Under the pieces are notes generated by a model, which made no database searches, was not told the origin of the DNA, and saw nothing but the letters and a program-made list of their open reading frames with translations. A DNA stretch of 64,000 nucleotides. Source: Streptococcus canis. Lineage in GTDB: Bacteria; Bacillota; Bacilli; Lactobacillales; Streptococcaceae. Numbering within the stretch: position 1 is the first letter of the stretch; the number at the start of each line of letters is the position of its first letter. The position numbers and the translations under genes are program-made. The stretch is taken from the NCBI RefSeq assembly GCF_900636575.1, contig NZ_LR134293.1, positions 1,179,501-1,243,500 of the forward strand, in the 5' to 3' direction. Positions 35,329 to 46,931 of the stretch are shown piece by piece.

Positions 35329-36978
35329 ATGAAAAAAATGCTATGTCAATTAGGGATAGTGGCACTATCAACTTGTTTTTTAGTGACACCACTAAATGTT
35401 AAAGCTGATACTAAGCCATTAAGTGCGGTATCTAGCGAATTGGATCGAAAAGATCAACGGTCGCAAACAGACCGTCTTGAAAAAGTAAGTGTTAGCACAG
35501 CACAAGTTGCCAAAGAGCTTGTTCAAGAAAGAGATGGCGACCAACTCACAGATTTAAATGCCTATGTGTTAGGAACAGGAGACTCTTTTCGAGTTTGGCC
35601 ATTTGAAATGGAACGAAACTTAACTGATTACTTGGGTCCAGATTATAGTTCACAATATGACTTTGTCAAAATCAATCATAAGTGGGTTAGTGGGGGAGAC
35701 ACGCTTTTATTAATAAAGAAAACAGGTTATGTTCTGAATAACTTAGAAGAATACAATGCACTTATTCGCAAAACTATTCAAGATTTTGATTTGACAGAGA
35801 AACTAGTGGTTGCTAGTTTTGCTTTAAACGAAAGTATTCCTTTAAAATTATTGTTAGCTAATGCAGGATTAGCCATTGGTCAGCAGTCACAACCTGTCAC
35901 TATCGGTTCTCAAACGCTTTACTCACGAGATATTCGCATGATGAATTATGTTGAAGGCGTTGGCAGTGGTGTTATTGGAGGCTATGAAAACGCAAATGCT
36001 GGTTTAGACCGCTACCTTGCGAATGATGAGAAAATCAAAGCCTTGATTGAAAAGTCGGGGGCAATGAGAGAGACCACTGAAAAAGAAAGGCTACGTAAAT
36101 GGTGTCTTTATGTCACAAATGCCTTTGATTATGATTTAGAAGGCAGTAGCTTGGATAATAAACAGGCTTATTACAGGGCCTCCGATATTTTTTCAGTGAC
36201 AGAACGTCAAAAAGCTGTTTGTGTTGGTTACAGTGCTGTTACCGCGAGAGCACTTAACCTGATGGGCATTAAAGCCTATGTCGTTGGAGGTGTCAATGAT
36301 AGAGGTATTCCTCACCAAGTAACGAGGGTTTATTACGATGGGGCTTGGCATTATCTTGATACAACGAGTGGTAATCACTCAGGAAAAAAGGTTAACATAA
36401 CCCATTTTGGAAGAAACTATAGGCCTGTGGACATGGCTGTTCGTGAGGCCAATGGTCTTAGAGAAATGGAATACAGTAAAGCTTTTGAAGACTGGATGAT
36501 GCGAAGCAACCCTAGCGAATGGCTCGTTTATGGTCGTAACCTTCAGGGAGAAAAAGCAAGTGCAACGACTTATTTAGACAACCAAGCTTTTGCGGAACTG
36601 TTTAAAAACCAATTGGCAAAGACGATTCATACACCAAAAGTAAGTAATGGCTATGACCAGCCAGTTGGAGCAGAATATGATGAAGAAGTGTCAGTAACCA
36701 ATCAAGGTACTGCTTTTAGCAGTCCAGCTACTTTTACTAGTGATGTGCCAGATGATAATAGATACAATAATTCAAAAAATGTTGTTCGTCAAGGAACTTG
36801 GTACCACAATGATCAAGGGCACTATCGTTATGCGGTTAATGGTTACTTTGTTCAAAATCAATGGGTAAAAGATAATGGTAACTATTTTTATTGCGGTAGC
36901 GATTGTAATGTGGTTACAGGCTGGCATTATATTGACGAGAAGTGGTACTTTTTTGATCAATTCGGACGTTTAACTTAA
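35329..36978 (+). CDS. Secreted transglutaminase-like protein with cell-wall-binding repeats
   Basis: A 549-residue exported protein. The signal peptide MKKMLCQLGIVALSTCFLVT precedes a likely cleavage after NVKA. A transglutaminase-like (papain-fold) domain occupies about residues 240-360, with a plausible triad Cys298 (AVCVGYS), His329 (GIPHQVTRVYY) and Asp344 (YLDTTSG). The C-terminal 65 residues hold aromatic-glycine repeats (GTWYHNDQGHYRYAVNGYFV, TGWHYIDEKWYFFDQFGRLT) of the cell-wall/choline-binding type. It may crosslink or cleave surface proteins or peptidoglycan stems. The gene is monocistronic with its own promoter and terminator. The domain call is solid; activity is inferred. Confidence 0.83.
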   Translation: MKKMLCQLGIVALSTCFLVTPLNVKADTKPLSAVSSELDRKDQRSQTDRLEKVSVSTAQVAKELVQERDGDQLTDLNAYVLGTGDSFRVWPFEMERNLTDYLGPDYSSQYDFVKINHKWVSGGDTLLLIKKTGYVLNNLEEYNALIRKTIQDFDLTEKLVVASFALNESIPLKLLLANAGLAIGQQSQPVTIGSQTLYSRDIRMMNYVEGVGSGVIGGYENANAGLDRYLANDEKIKALIEKSGAMRETTEKERLRKWCLYVTNAFDYDLEGSSLDNKQAYYRASDIFSVTERQKAVCVGYSAVTARALNLMGIKAYVVGGVNDRGIPHQVTRVYYDGAWHYLDTTSGNHSGKKVNITHFGRNYRPVDMAVREANGLREMEYSKAFEDWMMRSNPSEWLVYGRNLQGEKASATTYLDNQAFAELFKNQLAKTIHTPKVSNGYDQPVGAEYDEEVSVTNQGTAFSSPATFTSDVPDDNRYNNSKNVVRQGTWYHNDQGHYRYAVNGYFVQNQWVKDNGNYFYCGSDCNVVTGWHYIDEKWYFFDQFGRLT

Positions 36979-37046
36979 GCTATTAGGAAAATCTTGAGTG
37001 ATAACGTCCTCAATTTTAGGTTGGGAGACTTACTTTAGTTACGTAG

Positions 37047-37082
37047 AAAAGACAAATGTCCTCAGTGATGTTTGTCTTTTTT
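37047..37082 (+). terminator. Terminator after the transglutaminase-like gene
   Basis: AAAAGACAAA (37047-37056) pairs perfectly with TTTGTCTTTT (37071-37080) and is followed by T residues. Confidence 0.85.
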
Positions 37083-37225
37083 GATACCCTCAACGAAGCC
37101 CCATGTGATTGGTTTTTGTCAACTGATGCTAAACTAGAAACCATCAGGTCCTTTTTTAAAATCTTGAAAAAGCATTTAAATAAGGGTAAAATAGAAACCA
37201 AATAGAATGGATAGTGTGGGCTCAG

Positions 37226-38590
37226 ATGAAAGAAATCAGAGATTTTCAAAACAAAAAAGTATTAATATTGGGTTTAGCCAGATCTGGCGAGGCAGCAGCG
37301 AGACTTTTAGACAAACTTGGTGCTCTAGTTACGGTCAATGATGGGAAACCTTTTGAACAAAACCCAGCGGCACAAGCCTTGTTGGAAGAGGGAATTAAGG
37401 TGATTTGTGGTAGCCACCCAGTAGAATTATTAGATGAGGACTTTGAGTGTATGGTTAAAAATCCTGGGATTCCTTATGATAATCCTATGGTTAAGCGTGC
37501 CCTCGCAAAGAGAATTCCCATCTTGACTGAAGTGGAATTGGCTTATTTAGTATCTGAAGCCCCTATTATCGGGATTACAGGATCAAACGGGAAGACAACC
37601 ACAACGACAATGATTGCGGATGTTTTAAATGCTGGTGGGCAATCTGCTCTCTTATCTGGTAATATTGGTTACCCTGCTTCAGAAGTTGTTCAAAAAGCAA
37701 CTGCTGATGATACTTTGGTGATGGAATTGTCTTCTTTTCAATTAATGGGAGTAAATGCTTTTCACCCTCATATTGCTGTCATCACCAACTTAATGCCGAC
37801 TCATCTGGACTATCATGGAAGTTTTGAGGATTATGTTGCTGCTAAATGGATGATTCAAGCTCAGATGACAGAATCAGACTACCTTATTTTAAATACTAAT
37901 CAAGAAATCTCAGCAGCTCTAGCTAAGACCACCAAAGCAACAGTGATTCCTTTTTCAACTCAAAAAGTGGTTGATGGAGCTTATCTGAAAGATGGAATGC
38001 TCTATTTTAAAGAGCAAGCGATTATGGCTGCAACTGACTTAGGTGTCCCAGGTAGCCACAATATTGAAAATGCCTTAGCAACTATTGTAGTCGCCAAGCT
38101 ATCTGGTATTGCTGATGATATTATTGCCCAGACCCTTTCACATTTTGGAGGCGTTAAACATCGTTTGCAACGGGTTGGTCAAATCAAAGACATCACTTTC
38201 TACAATGACAGTAAGTCAACCAATATCTTAGCCACTCAAAAAGCCTTGTCAGGTTTTGATAACAGTCGCTTGATTTTGATTGCTGGTGGTCTAGATCGTG
38301 GCAATGAATTTGATGATTTGGTGCCAGACCTTTTAGAACTTAAACAGATGATTATTTTGGGAGAATCAGCAGAGCGAATGAAACGAGCAGCAGATAAGGC
38401 AAATGTCCCATACTTGGAAGCGACAGATGTTGCAGCTGCGACAAAATTGGCTTTCAAAAAAGCCCAAGCAGGAGACACTATTTTACTTAGCCCAGCCAAT
38501 GCTAGTTGGGATATGTACCCTAATTTTGAGGTTCGTGGAGATGAATTTTTGGCAACCTTTGAATGTTTAAAAGGAGATGCCAATGCCTAA
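37226..38590 (+). CDS. murD: UDP-N-acetylmuramoylalanine-D-glutamate ligase
   Basis: A 454-residue cytosolic ligase adding D-glutamate to UDP-MurNAc-L-Ala in peptidoglycan precursor synthesis. The N-terminal Rossmann segment is [17 protein letters not shown], the ATP loop [14 protein letters not shown], and further Mur motifs are [18 protein letters not shown] and NDSKSTN. ATG 37226 gives the family N-terminus; the GTG at 37214 would add four residues without a better ribosome-binding site. It is the first gene of murD-murG-divIB, and its stop overlaps murG. Confidence 0.96.
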   Translation: MKEIRDFQNKKVLILGLARSGEAAARLLDKLGALVTVNDGKPFEQNPAAQALLEEGIKVICGSHPVELLDEDFECMVKNPGIPYDNPMVKRALAKRIPILTEVELAYLVSEAPIIGITGSNGKTTTTTMIADVLNAGGQSALLSGNIGYPASEVVQKATADDTLVMELSSFQLMGVNAFHPHIAVITNLMPTHLDYHGSFEDYVAAKWMIQAQMTESDYLILNTNQEISAALAKTTKATVIPFSTQKVVDGAYLKDGMLYFKEQAIMAATDLGVPGSHNIENALATIVVAKLSGIADDIIAQTLSHFGGVKHRLQRVGQIKDITFYNDSKSTNILATQKALSGFDNSRLILIAGGLDRGNEFDDLVPDLLELKQMIILGESAERMKRAADKANVPYLEATDVAAATKLAFKKAQAGDTILLSPANASWDMYPNFEVRGDEFLATFECLKGDANA

Positions 38591-39665
38591 GAAGATTTTA
38601 TTTACAGGTGGTGGAACTGTTGGTCATGTCACCTTAAACCTCATTCTCATACCAAAATTTATCAAGGACGGTTGGGAAGTTCATTATATTGGTGATAAAA
38701 ATGGCATTGAACATACAGAAATTGAAAAGTCGGGCCTTGACGTAACCTTTCATGGTATCGCAACAGGCAAGCTACGACGCTATTTTTCATGGCAAAATCT
38801 AGCTGATGTCTTTAAGGTTGCGCTTGGCCTCCTACAATCTCTCTTTATTATTGCCAAACTTCGCCCCCAAGCTCTTTTTTCAAAAGGTGGTTTTGTCTCA
38901 GTACCACCAGTTATGGCTGCTAAATTGCTTGGTAAACCAGTCTTTATTCATGAATCAGATCGGTCAATGGGACTAGCAAACAAGATTGCCTACAAATTTG
39001 CAACTACCATGTACACCACTTTTGATCAGGAAGACCAGTTGTCCAAAGCTAAGCACCTTGGAGCAGTGACAAAGGTTTCCAAAGAGGTCAACAAAATGCC
39101 TGAATCGACTCAATTAGAGGCGGTGAAAGAGTATTTTAGTAGAGACTTAAAAACTCTCTTGTTTATTGGCGGTTCGGCAGGGGCGCATGTGTTCAATCAG
39201 TTTATTAGTGACCATCCAGAATTGAAACAAGGTTACAACATTATCAATATTACAGGAGACCCTCACCTTAATGAACTAAGCCCTCATCTGTATCGAGTAG
39301 ATTATGTAAGCGATCTTTACCAACCTTTGATGGCAATGGCTGACCTTGTGGTGACAAGAGGGGGTTCCAATACGCTTTTTGAGTTACTGGCAATGGCTAA
39401 ACTGCACCTCATTGTTCCTCTTGGTAAAGAAGCTAGCCGTGGCGATCAGTTGGAAAATGCCACTTATTTTGAGAAGAGGGGCTATGCCAAACAATTACAG
39501 GAATCTGATTTAACTTTGGATAGTTTTGATCAGGCAATCGCTGATTTGTTTGAACATCAGGCTGATTATGAGGCTACTATGTTGGCAACTAAAGAGATTC
39601 AGTCACCCGACTTCTTTTATGACCTTTTGAGAGCCGATATTAGCTCCACGATTAAGGAGAAGTAA
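38583..39665 (+). CDS. murG: UDP-GlcNAc transferase MurG (lipid II synthesis)
   Basis: A 360-residue peripheral membrane glycosyltransferase that converts lipid I to lipid II. It has the N-terminal glycine-rich loop [15 protein letters not shown] and the C-terminal donor site [12 protein letters not shown] and [19 protein letters not shown] 38583 is preferred over 38577, because AAAAGGAG ends directly before the latter. It overlaps the murD stop by 8 bases. Streptococcal MurG is slightly divergent from the Gram-negative enzyme. Confidence 0.94.
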   Translation: MPKKILFTGGGTVGHVTLNLILIPKFIKDGWEVHYIGDKNGIEHTEIEKSGLDVTFHGIATGKLRRYFSWQNLADVFKVALGLLQSLFIIAKLRPQALFSKGGFVSVPPVMAAKLLGKPVFIHESDRSMGLANKIAYKFATTMYTTFDQEDQLSKAKHLGAVTKVSKEVNKMPESTQLEAVKEYFSRDLKTLLFIGGSAGAHVFNQFISDHPELKQGYNIINITGDPHLNELSPHLYRVDYVSDLYQPLMAMADLVVTRGGSNTLFELLAMAKLHLIVPLGKEASRGDQLENATYFEKRGYAKQLQESDLTLDSFDQAIADLFEHQADYEATMLATKEIQSPDFFYDLLRADISSTIKEK

Positions 39666-40820
39666 ATGGCAAAAGATAAAGAGAAAAAAAGTGATGACAA
39701 GCTTGTTTTGACGGAGTGGCAAAAGCGTAACATTGAATTTTTAAAGAAAAAGAAACAGCAAGCTGAGGAAGAAAAAAAACTCAAAGAGAAACTATTGAGT
39801 GATAAAAAAGCGCAGCAGCAAGCTCAAACCACTCCTGAAGCAATTGAGTTTAAAGCTGACGAGAAAACTGATAATCAGGAAACTGAGTCAGAAACGACGT
39901 CAAAACCTAAAAAATCTAAAAAGGTTAGACAACCCAAGGAAAAAAGTGCTACACAAATTGCTTTTCAAAAATCCTTGCCTGTTCTTTTGGTGACGCTCTT
40001 ACTCATGGTGGTGTCTATTTTTATGATCACTCCTTACAGTAAGCTCAAAGACTTTTCAGTAAAAGGCAATCACCGAACAAGCCTCGAGGAGCTGGTGAAG
40101 GCAAGTAAGGTTAAAGCATCTGATTATTGGCTGACGTTACTTGTTTCGCCTCAGCCCTATGAGCAAGCGATTCTTGCTACCAATCCGTGGGTCAAATCTG
40201 TAACCATGACTTATCACTTTCCAAATCATTTCCAGTTCAATGTGACCGAATTTGAGGTGATTGCTTACGCTCAGCTAGAGAATGGGTACCAGCCTATTTT
40301 GGAAAATGGGAAACGTGTTGAGACAGTCAATGCTTCTGAATTACCAAAATCTTTCTTAATTCTCAATTTGGAAGATGAACAGGCCGTTCAAGACTTGGTC
40401 AAACAATTAACTAGCCTGCCTAAAAAATTAGTCAGAAATATCAAGTCAGTTTCCTTGGCCAATTCTAAAACAACATCAGATTTATTAATCATTGAAATGC
40501 ACGATGGCAATTTGGTCAGGGTACCGCAATCACAGCTGACTCTAAAACTCCCCTACTATCAAAAATTGAAAAAAAATCTTGAAAGTGGTAGTATAGTAGA
40601 TATGGAAGTTGGGATTTATACAACAACAGCAGACATTGAAAATCAACCGGAAGTTCCTGTTGCTCCTGAACAAAATGCTGCTGATAAAGAAGGTGAAAAG
40701 CCTACTGAGCATCAGAATCAGACCGTAGAAGAGACACCTACCGAAGCAAGTCATGAACAAGCGACTAGCTCAACAGAGACAACAACAGAAAGTAGCACTA
40801 GCTCGTCTAGCGACTCCTAA
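39666..40820 (+). CDS. divIB: Cell division protein DivIB/FtsQ
   Basis: A 384-residue single-pass membrane protein. The cytoplasmic N-terminus (about 100 residues) is rich in Lys, Glu and Gln; one membrane helix (SLPVLLVTLLLMVVSIFMI) follows. An extracellular POTRA domain comes next (KDFSVKGNHRTSLEELVKAS), then a beta domain and a disordered Ser/Thr/Glu tail. It stabilises the septal complex with FtsL and DivIC. Last gene of the mur unit, ending at a strong terminator. Confidence 0.92.
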   Translation: MAKDKEKKSDDKLVLTEWQKRNIEFLKKKKQQAEEEKKLKEKLLSDKKAQQQAQTTPEAIEFKADEKTDNQETESETTSKPKKSKKVRQPKEKSATQIAFQKSLPVLLVTLLLMVVSIFMITPYSKLKDFSVKGNHRTSLEELVKASKVKASDYWLTLLVSPQPYEQAILATNPWVKSVTMTYHFPNHFQFNVTEFEVIAYAQLENGYQPILENGKRVETVNASELPKSFLILNLEDEQAVQDLVKQLTSLPKKLVRNIKSVSLANSKTTSDLLIIEMHDGNLVRVPQSQLTLKLPYYQKLKKNLESGSIVDMEVGIYTTTADIENQPEVPVAPEQNAADKEGEKPTEHQNQTVEETPTEASHEQATSSTETTTESSTSSSSDS

Positions 40821-40916
40821 AATAAGGCTGAAAAAGATTGTTAAAAGTCTTGAAAAAACCGATGAAATCAGTTCTTATTAAATTGACTAAAAAAATTAAG
40901 TTTATATAACAAAATG

Positions 40917-40945
40917 CGTAAAATGATAACATTTTACGTTTTTTT
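40917..40945 (+). terminator. Terminator between divIB and ftsA
   Basis: CGTAAAATG/CATTTTACG is a perfect 9-bp stem with loop ATAA and seven following T residues. Confidence 0.92.
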
Positions 40946-40946
40946 A

Positions 40947-40955
40947 TGTTATAAT
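40947..40955 (+). promoter_or_regulatory. Extended -10 promoter before ftsA
   Basis: TGT-TATAAT at 40947-40955 directly follows the divIB terminator, with a poor -35. Transcription of ftsA-ftsZ probably starts near 40962. Confidence 0.55.
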
Positions 40956-41028
40956 ATTCTCTGAATAATTCTGTTTTTTAGCAGTTTTTAGAATAGTAAA
41001 AGTTTGGAAAGTAAGTGAGGTCAAGTGA

Positions 41029-42393
41029 ATGGCTAGAAATGGCTTTTTTACTGGTTTGGACATTGGAACAAGCTCGATAAAAGTTTTAGTAGCAGAATTT
41101 ATTTCTGGGGAGATGAATGTCATTGGTGTGAGTAATGTTCCAAGTACCGGCGTAAAAGATGGCATAATAATTGATATTGAGGCAGCAGCGACTGCCATCA
41201 AAACTGCAGTAGACCAAGCAGAAGAAAAAGCAGGAATGACAATTGAAAAGGTGAACGTTGGCTTGCCAGCTAATCTCCTTCAAATCGAGCCAACACAAGG
41301 CATGATTCCTGTTCCCAGTGAATCAAAAGAAATCAAAGATGAAGACGTTGACAGTGTTGTTAAATCTGCCCTAACTAAGAGTATTACTCCAGAACGTGAA
41401 GTCATTTCTTTGGTTCCAGAAGAATTTATTGTTGATGGCTTCCAAGGTATTCGCGATCCACGTGGCATGATGGGTATTCGTTTAGAAATGCGTGGATTGA
41501 TTTACACTGGACCAAGCACCATCTTACACAATTTGCGCAAGACGGTTGAACGTGCAGGTATCAAGGTGGAAAACATTATCATTTCACCTTTAGCCATGGC
41601 TAAAACTGTTTTAAATGAAGGTGAACGTGAATTTGGAGCTACTGTTATTGATATGGGTGGTGGTCAAACAACTGTTGCCTCTATGAGAGCTCAAGAATTA
41701 CAATACACTAATATTTATGCTGAAGGTGGCGAATACATCACTAAAGATATTTCCAAAGTGTTAAAAACCTCCTTGTCTATCGCAGAAGCCTTGAAATATA
41801 ATTTTGGTCGAGCAGATGTCGCTGAAGCTAGCCTGACAGAAACCGTTAAGGTAGATGTTGTTGGTAGTGAAGAACCTGTCGAAGTGACTGAGCGCTACTT
41901 ATCTGAAATTATTTCAGCACGTATTCGTCATATTCTTGACCGTGTGAAACAAGATTTGGAGAGAGGACGTTTACTTGACCTACCTGGAGGTATCGTTCTG
42001 ATTGGTGGTGGCGCTATTATGCCTGGAGTGGTTGAGGTAGCACAAGAAATCTTTGGCACGACTGTTAAATTGCATGTTCCTAACCAAGTTGGAATCAGAA
42101 ATCCAATGTTTGCTAATGTGATTAGTTTAGTGGAGTATGTAGGCATGATGTCTGAAGTAGATGTTTTAGCACAAAATGCTGTTTCAGGTGAAGAACTCTT
42201 GAGACGTAAACCAATTGATTTTACGGGTCAGGAATCTTACTTGCCAGACTACAATGAGTTAAGAAGACCTGAGCCAACTGTCCGTTATGAGCAACAAGCA
42301 CCCCAAGCAACTTACGAGCCACAGGCACCTGCTGAGCCTAAACAAAAAATTTCAGAACGCGTCCGTGGCATCTTTGGAAGCATGTTTGACTAA
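41029..42393 (+). CDS. ftsA: Cell division protein FtsA
   Basis: A 454-residue actin-like ATPase that tethers FtsZ to the membrane. The phosphate 1 motif is GLDIGTSSIKVLV, with the SHS2-type insertion, phosphate 2 VIDMGGGQTTVAS and adenosine motif GIVLIGGGAIMPG. A proline/glutamine-rich linker (PTVRYEQQAPQATYEPQAPA) leads to the C-terminal amphipathic helix KISERVRGIFGSMF. It is followed by ftsZ after 23 bases. Confidence 0.97.
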   Translation: MARNGFFTGLDIGTSSIKVLVAEFISGEMNVIGVSNVPSTGVKDGIIIDIEAAATAIKTAVDQAEEKAGMTIEKVNVGLPANLLQIEPTQGMIPVPSESKEIKDEDVDSVVKSALTKSITPEREVISLVPEEFIVDGFQGIRDPRGMMGIRLEMRGLIYTGPSTILHNLRKTVERAGIKVENIIISPLAMAKTVLNEGEREFGATVIDMGGGQTTVASMRAQELQYTNIYAEGGEYITKDISKVLKTSLSIAEALKYNFGRADVAEASLTETVKVDVVGSEEPVEVTERYLSEIISARIRHILDRVKQDLERGRLLDLPGGIVLIGGGAIMPGVVEVAQEIFGTTVKLHVPNQVGIRNPMFANVISLVEYVGMMSEVDVLAQNAVSGEELLRRKPIDFTGQESYLPDYNELRRPEPTVRYEQQAPQATYEPQAPAEPKQKISERVRGIFGSMFD

Positions 42394-42407
42394 AAGTAAT
42401 AAAGTGA

Positions 42408-43736
<1,329 letters not shown>

Positions 43737-43738
43737 TA

Positions 43739-44410
43739 ATGGATTTACAAAAAAATAAAAGGATTGTTTTTGACAATGTCCGCTTAGCCACTGAGGCAGC
43801 TAATCGACCAGCAGACAGTGTTTCAGTCATAGCTGTGACAAAATATGTGGACAGTACAATTGCAGGTCAGCTTATTGATACCGGCATTGAGCATATTGCT
43901 GAAAATCGTGTGGATAAGTTTCTTGATAAATATGAGGCCTTAAAAGACAAGTCGGTGATATGGCACCTTATTGGGACCTTACAACGTCGTAAAGTAAAGG
44001 ATGTTATCAACCTTGTTGATTACTTTCATGCCTTGGATTCTGTGAGGTTGGCTTCAGAAATTGAAAAGAGAGCTGATCATCCTGTAAAGTGTTTTCTACA
44101 AGTTAATATTTCAGAAGAAGACAGTAAGCATGGCTTTAAGGTCTCTGAAATTGATGCAGCGATTGAGGAGATAGACAAGATGGAAAACATCCAACTGGTT
44201 GGTCTGATGACCATGGCACCAGCAAATGCTAGTCAAGAAAGCGTTGCAGAGATTTTCCGAGAAGCCAATCAATTGAGAAAAAACTTGCAGTCAAAAAAAA
44301 GAAAGAATATGCCTTTTACAGAATTGAGTATGGGCATGAGTAGTGATTATACAATTGCTATTCAGGAAGGTTCAACCTTTGTTCGTATTGGCACATCTTT
44401 CTTTCACTAA
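43739..44410 (+). CDS. YggS-family pyridoxal phosphate homeostasis protein
   Basis: A 223-residue single-domain PLP-binding protein related to alanine racemase N-terminal domains (YlmE/YggS/PROSC). PLP-lysine segment AVTKYVDS, then HLIGTLQRRKVKDV and the phosphate-binding C-terminus LSMGMSSDYTIAIQEGSTFV. ATG 43739 is preferred over TTG 43733, which lies inside ftsZ. It buffers free PLP and amino acid pools. Located in the ftsZ-sepF-yggT-ylmH-divIVA row typical of Gram-positives. Confidence 0.92.
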   Translation: MDLQKNKRIVFDNVRLATEAANRPADSVSVIAVTKYVDSTIAGQLIDTGIEHIAENRVDKFLDKYEALKDKSVIWHLIGTLQRRKVKDVINLVDYFHALDSVRLASEIEKRADHPVKCFLQVNISEEDSKHGFKVSEIDAAIEEIDKMENIQLVGLMTMAPANASQESVAEIFREANQLRKNLQSKKRKNMPFTELSMGMSSDYTIAIQEGSTFVRIGTSFFH

Positions 44411-44422
44411 AGGGAGAACAAG

Positions 44423-45088
44423 ATGGCAATTAAAGACACATTTAATAAGATGATTTCTTATTTTGATACTGATGGGGTTAATGAAGTAGAAGAAGAAGCA
44501 ACTGCTTCAACTGAGGAAACTACGCGCAGACCGCAGCAGACAGCTAAACCAAGTAGTCAGCCACAGCAAGCACCTAGAACGAGTCAGCCGCAACAGGCTC
44601 AACACAGGAGGCCTCAAGCGCAAGTTCAGGCAAGACCTCAGACTCAGACGCAATCAAGACAAAACCCTTCTGAGCGCCATTACCAGTCTCAAATGAGAGT
44701 TCCTCAAGAAGCAACTGAGAAAAGAACGAGTACAGCAGTGCCTACTGCTGCTAGTCGTCGCGAGCAATATCAACATTTAGCTCAATCGGATCAAACAACG
44801 ATTGCTTTGAAGTATCCTCGTAAATATGAAGATGCTCAAGAAATTGTTGATTTATTGATTGTTAACGAGTGTGTCTTGATTGATTTTCAGTACATGCTAG
44901 ATGCTCAAGCAAGACGTTGTTTGGACTTTATTGACGGTGCGAGCAAGGTTCTGTATGGAACTTTACAAAAAGTTGGGTCTTCGATGTATTTGTTGACCCC
45001 ATCAAATGTATCTGTTAATATTGAAGAGATGAATATCCCAACTAATGGCCAAGATATTGGTTTTGATTTTGATATGAAGAGACGGTAA
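44423..45088 (+). CDS. sepF: Cell division protein SepF
   Basis: A 221-residue protein. The N-terminal membrane-binding helix is followed by a low-complexity Gln/Pro/Arg linker at about residues 30-115 and the C-terminal DUF552 domain ([52 protein letters not shown]). It polymerises into rings and helps anchor FtsZ. Start ATG 44423 follows AAAGGGAG. The linker is longer than in Bacillus SepF. Confidence 0.95.
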   Translation: MAIKDTFNKMISYFDTDGVNEVEEEATASTEETTRRPQQTAKPSSQPQQAPRTSQPQQAQHRRPQAQVQARPQTQTQSRQNPSERHYQSQMRVPQEATEKRTSTAVPTAASRREQYQHLAQSDQTTIALKYPRKYEDAQEIVDLLIVNECVLIDFQYMLDAQARRCLDFIDGASKVLYGTLQKVGSSMYLLTPSNVSVNIEEMNIPTNGQDIGFDFDMKRR

Positions 45089-45092
45089 ACAT

Positions 45093-45347
45093 ATGCTATT
45101 GATACTATCTATCCTTCTTCGACTAATCAGAGTTTACAGTTACTTACTAGTAGCTTACGCCCTATTATCATGGTTTCCTGGGGCATATAACTCTTGGTTT
45201 GGTCGCTTACTGAGTGGGATTGTTGAACCGGTCTTGAAACCCTTTAGAGCATTTAACTTACAATTTGCTGGCCTTGATTTTACCATTTTTATCATTATTA
45301 TTGGGTTAAACTTTTTAGCTCAAATTTTGGTTAGAGTATTTATTTAA
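45093..45347 (+). CDS. YggT-family membrane protein
   Basis: An 84-residue protein with two hydrophobic segments (LLILSILLRLIRVYSYLLVA and FTIFIIIIGLNFLAQILVRV) and the YggT motif SWFPGAYNSWFGRLL. Homologues (YlmG) affect septation and chromosome positioning. Start lies four bases after sepF; its stop shares the sequence TAATG with the next gene start, implying translational coupling. Confidence 0.9.
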   Translation: MLLILSILLRLIRVYSYLLVAYALLSWFPGAYNSWFGRLLSGIVEPVLKPFRAFNLQFAGLDFTIFIIIIGLNFLAQILVRVFI

Positions 45348-46137
45348 TGGTTAGTCATAAAGAACTTTATCAACATTTTCATCAGGAGGAATATCCCTTT
45401 ATTGAGAAGATGTCTGATATGATTAGCAGGGTGGATAGTCACTATCTTTTAGAAGTTACTGAGTTTTTAAATCCTAGAGAATAGCGATTCTAAAAAGTCT
45501 AGTGGCTTCAACTGATTTAAAGGTATTTGCCTCAACAGATTACTATCCGAGTGAGTATGGTCGTGTGATTATTGCACCAGAGTATTATGACTTGGATAAA
45601 AATGATTTTCAGATGGCTTTGGTAGAGGTTACTTATCAAGCAAAATTTAATCAGTTAACACACGGTCAAATTTTAGGAACCTTGATGAATGAGTTAGGAA
45701 TTAGGCGAAGCTTGCTTGGTGATATTTTTATTGAAACAGGCTACGCACAGCTCATGATTAGTCAGCAGTTATTAAGTTACGTTTTAGGAACGATTACTAA
45801 GATAGCGAGAGCTAGTGTGACGTTAAAGGAAATTCCTTTTGACAGGCTCATCAAGCCCCATGATGATGTGCAAACTGTGGATATCATGGTTTCTAGCCTT
45901 CGTTTGGATCGCTTGTTGGCGACTGTCTTAAAACAATCTCGTGCACAGGCTCTGAAATTAATTGAGGCTGATAGGGTTAAAGTAAACTATCGACTGGTGA
46001 ATAACGTCTCTGATAACTTAGCCATAGGAGATATGGTCAGTATCCGAGGTTACGGTCGATTTACCCTTCTAACAGATAATGGCTTGACCAAAAATGGGAA
46101 ATACAAATTAACGCTTAGTAAAATGATGCATAAATAA
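45347..46137 (+). pseudogene. YlmH-like S4-domain RNA-binding protein, single-base frameshift
   Basis: ATG 45347 (overlapping the yggT stop) begins MVSHKELYQHFHQEEYPFIE and runs to NPRE followed by TAG at 45482-45484. The other frame continues from there (IAILKSLVASTDLKVFAST) to the normal end. Codon phases of the two parts differ by one base, and restoring one A in AGAGAATAGCG joins them into a protein of about 263 residues, normal for YlmH. The C-terminal S4 domain (SSLRLDRLLATVLKQSRAQA) is intact and has a possible GTG restart at 45502. YlmH homologues bind RNA and rescue stalled ribosomes. It could be a true mutation or a sequencing error. Confidence 0.85.
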
Positions 46138-46146
46138 GGAGACATA

Positions 46147-46905
46147 ATGGCACTTACAGCACTAGAAATTAAAGATAAAACCTTTAAAACGAAATTTCGC
46201 GGATACAGTGAAGAGGAAGTCAATGAATTTCTCGATATTGTTGTTGATGATTACGAAGCTTTGGTTCGTAAAAATCGTGACAACGAAGCAAGAATTAAAG
46301 ATCTTGAAGAAAAGTTATCTTATTTCGATGAAATGAAAGAATCGCTTAGCCAATCTGTTATTTTGGCGCAAGAGACAGCCGAAAAGGTAAAAGCAACTGC
46401 TAACGCAGAAGCAACCAACTTGGTGAGCAAGGCAACTTATGATGCCCAACAGTTGCTTGATGAATCTAAAGCGAAAGCAAACCAAATGTTGCGTGATGCA
46501 ACTGATGAAGCTAAACGCGTTGCGATTGAGACAGAGGAATTGAAACGTCAAACACGTGTTTTCCATCAACGGTTGATTTCATCGATTGAGTCACAATTGA
46601 GCCTATCCAATTCACCTGAGTGGGATGAATTGTTACAGCCGACAGCAATTTACCTTCAAAATTCTGATGCAGCCTTCAAAGAAGTGGTCAAAACAGTTTT
46701 GAATGAAGATATTCCTGATTCAGATGATAGTGCTTCTTTTGATGCCACACGTCAATTCACTCCAGAAGAGTTGGAAGAGTTGCAACGTCGCGTTAATGAA
46801 AGCAACAAAGAATTAGAATCTCATCAGCTTGAGCACCACAATGAGCCTGTAGCTGAACCTGAAGTAAATCTCAGTGAGACACAAACCTTTAAATTGAATA
46901 TTTAA
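46147..46905 (+). CDS. divIVA: Cell division protein DivIVA
   Basis: A 252-residue coiled-coil protein that senses negative membrane curvature at the septum and poles. The N-terminal ALEIKDKTFKTKFRGYSEEE is the membrane-binding cap. Coiled-coil heptads run from about residue 30 to 150, and an acidic tail follows (QFTPEELEELQRRVNESNKE). Start ATG 46147 follows AAGGAG. It closes the ftsZ row, upstream of ileS. Confidence 0.96.
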   Translation: MALTALEIKDKTFKTKFRGYSEEEVNEFLDIVVDDYEALVRKNRDNEARIKDLEEKLSYFDEMKESLSQSVILAQETAEKVKATANAEATNLVSKATYDAQQLLDESKAKANQMLRDATDEAKRVAIETEELKRQTRVFHQRLISSIESQLSLSNSPEWDELLQPTAIYLQNSDAAFKEVVKTVLNEDIPDSDDSASFDATRQFTPEELEELQRRVNESNKELESHQLEHHNEPVAEPEVNLSETQTFKLNI

Positions 46906-46931
46906 GTCAAAGAAAAACACGATGGCTTGCT

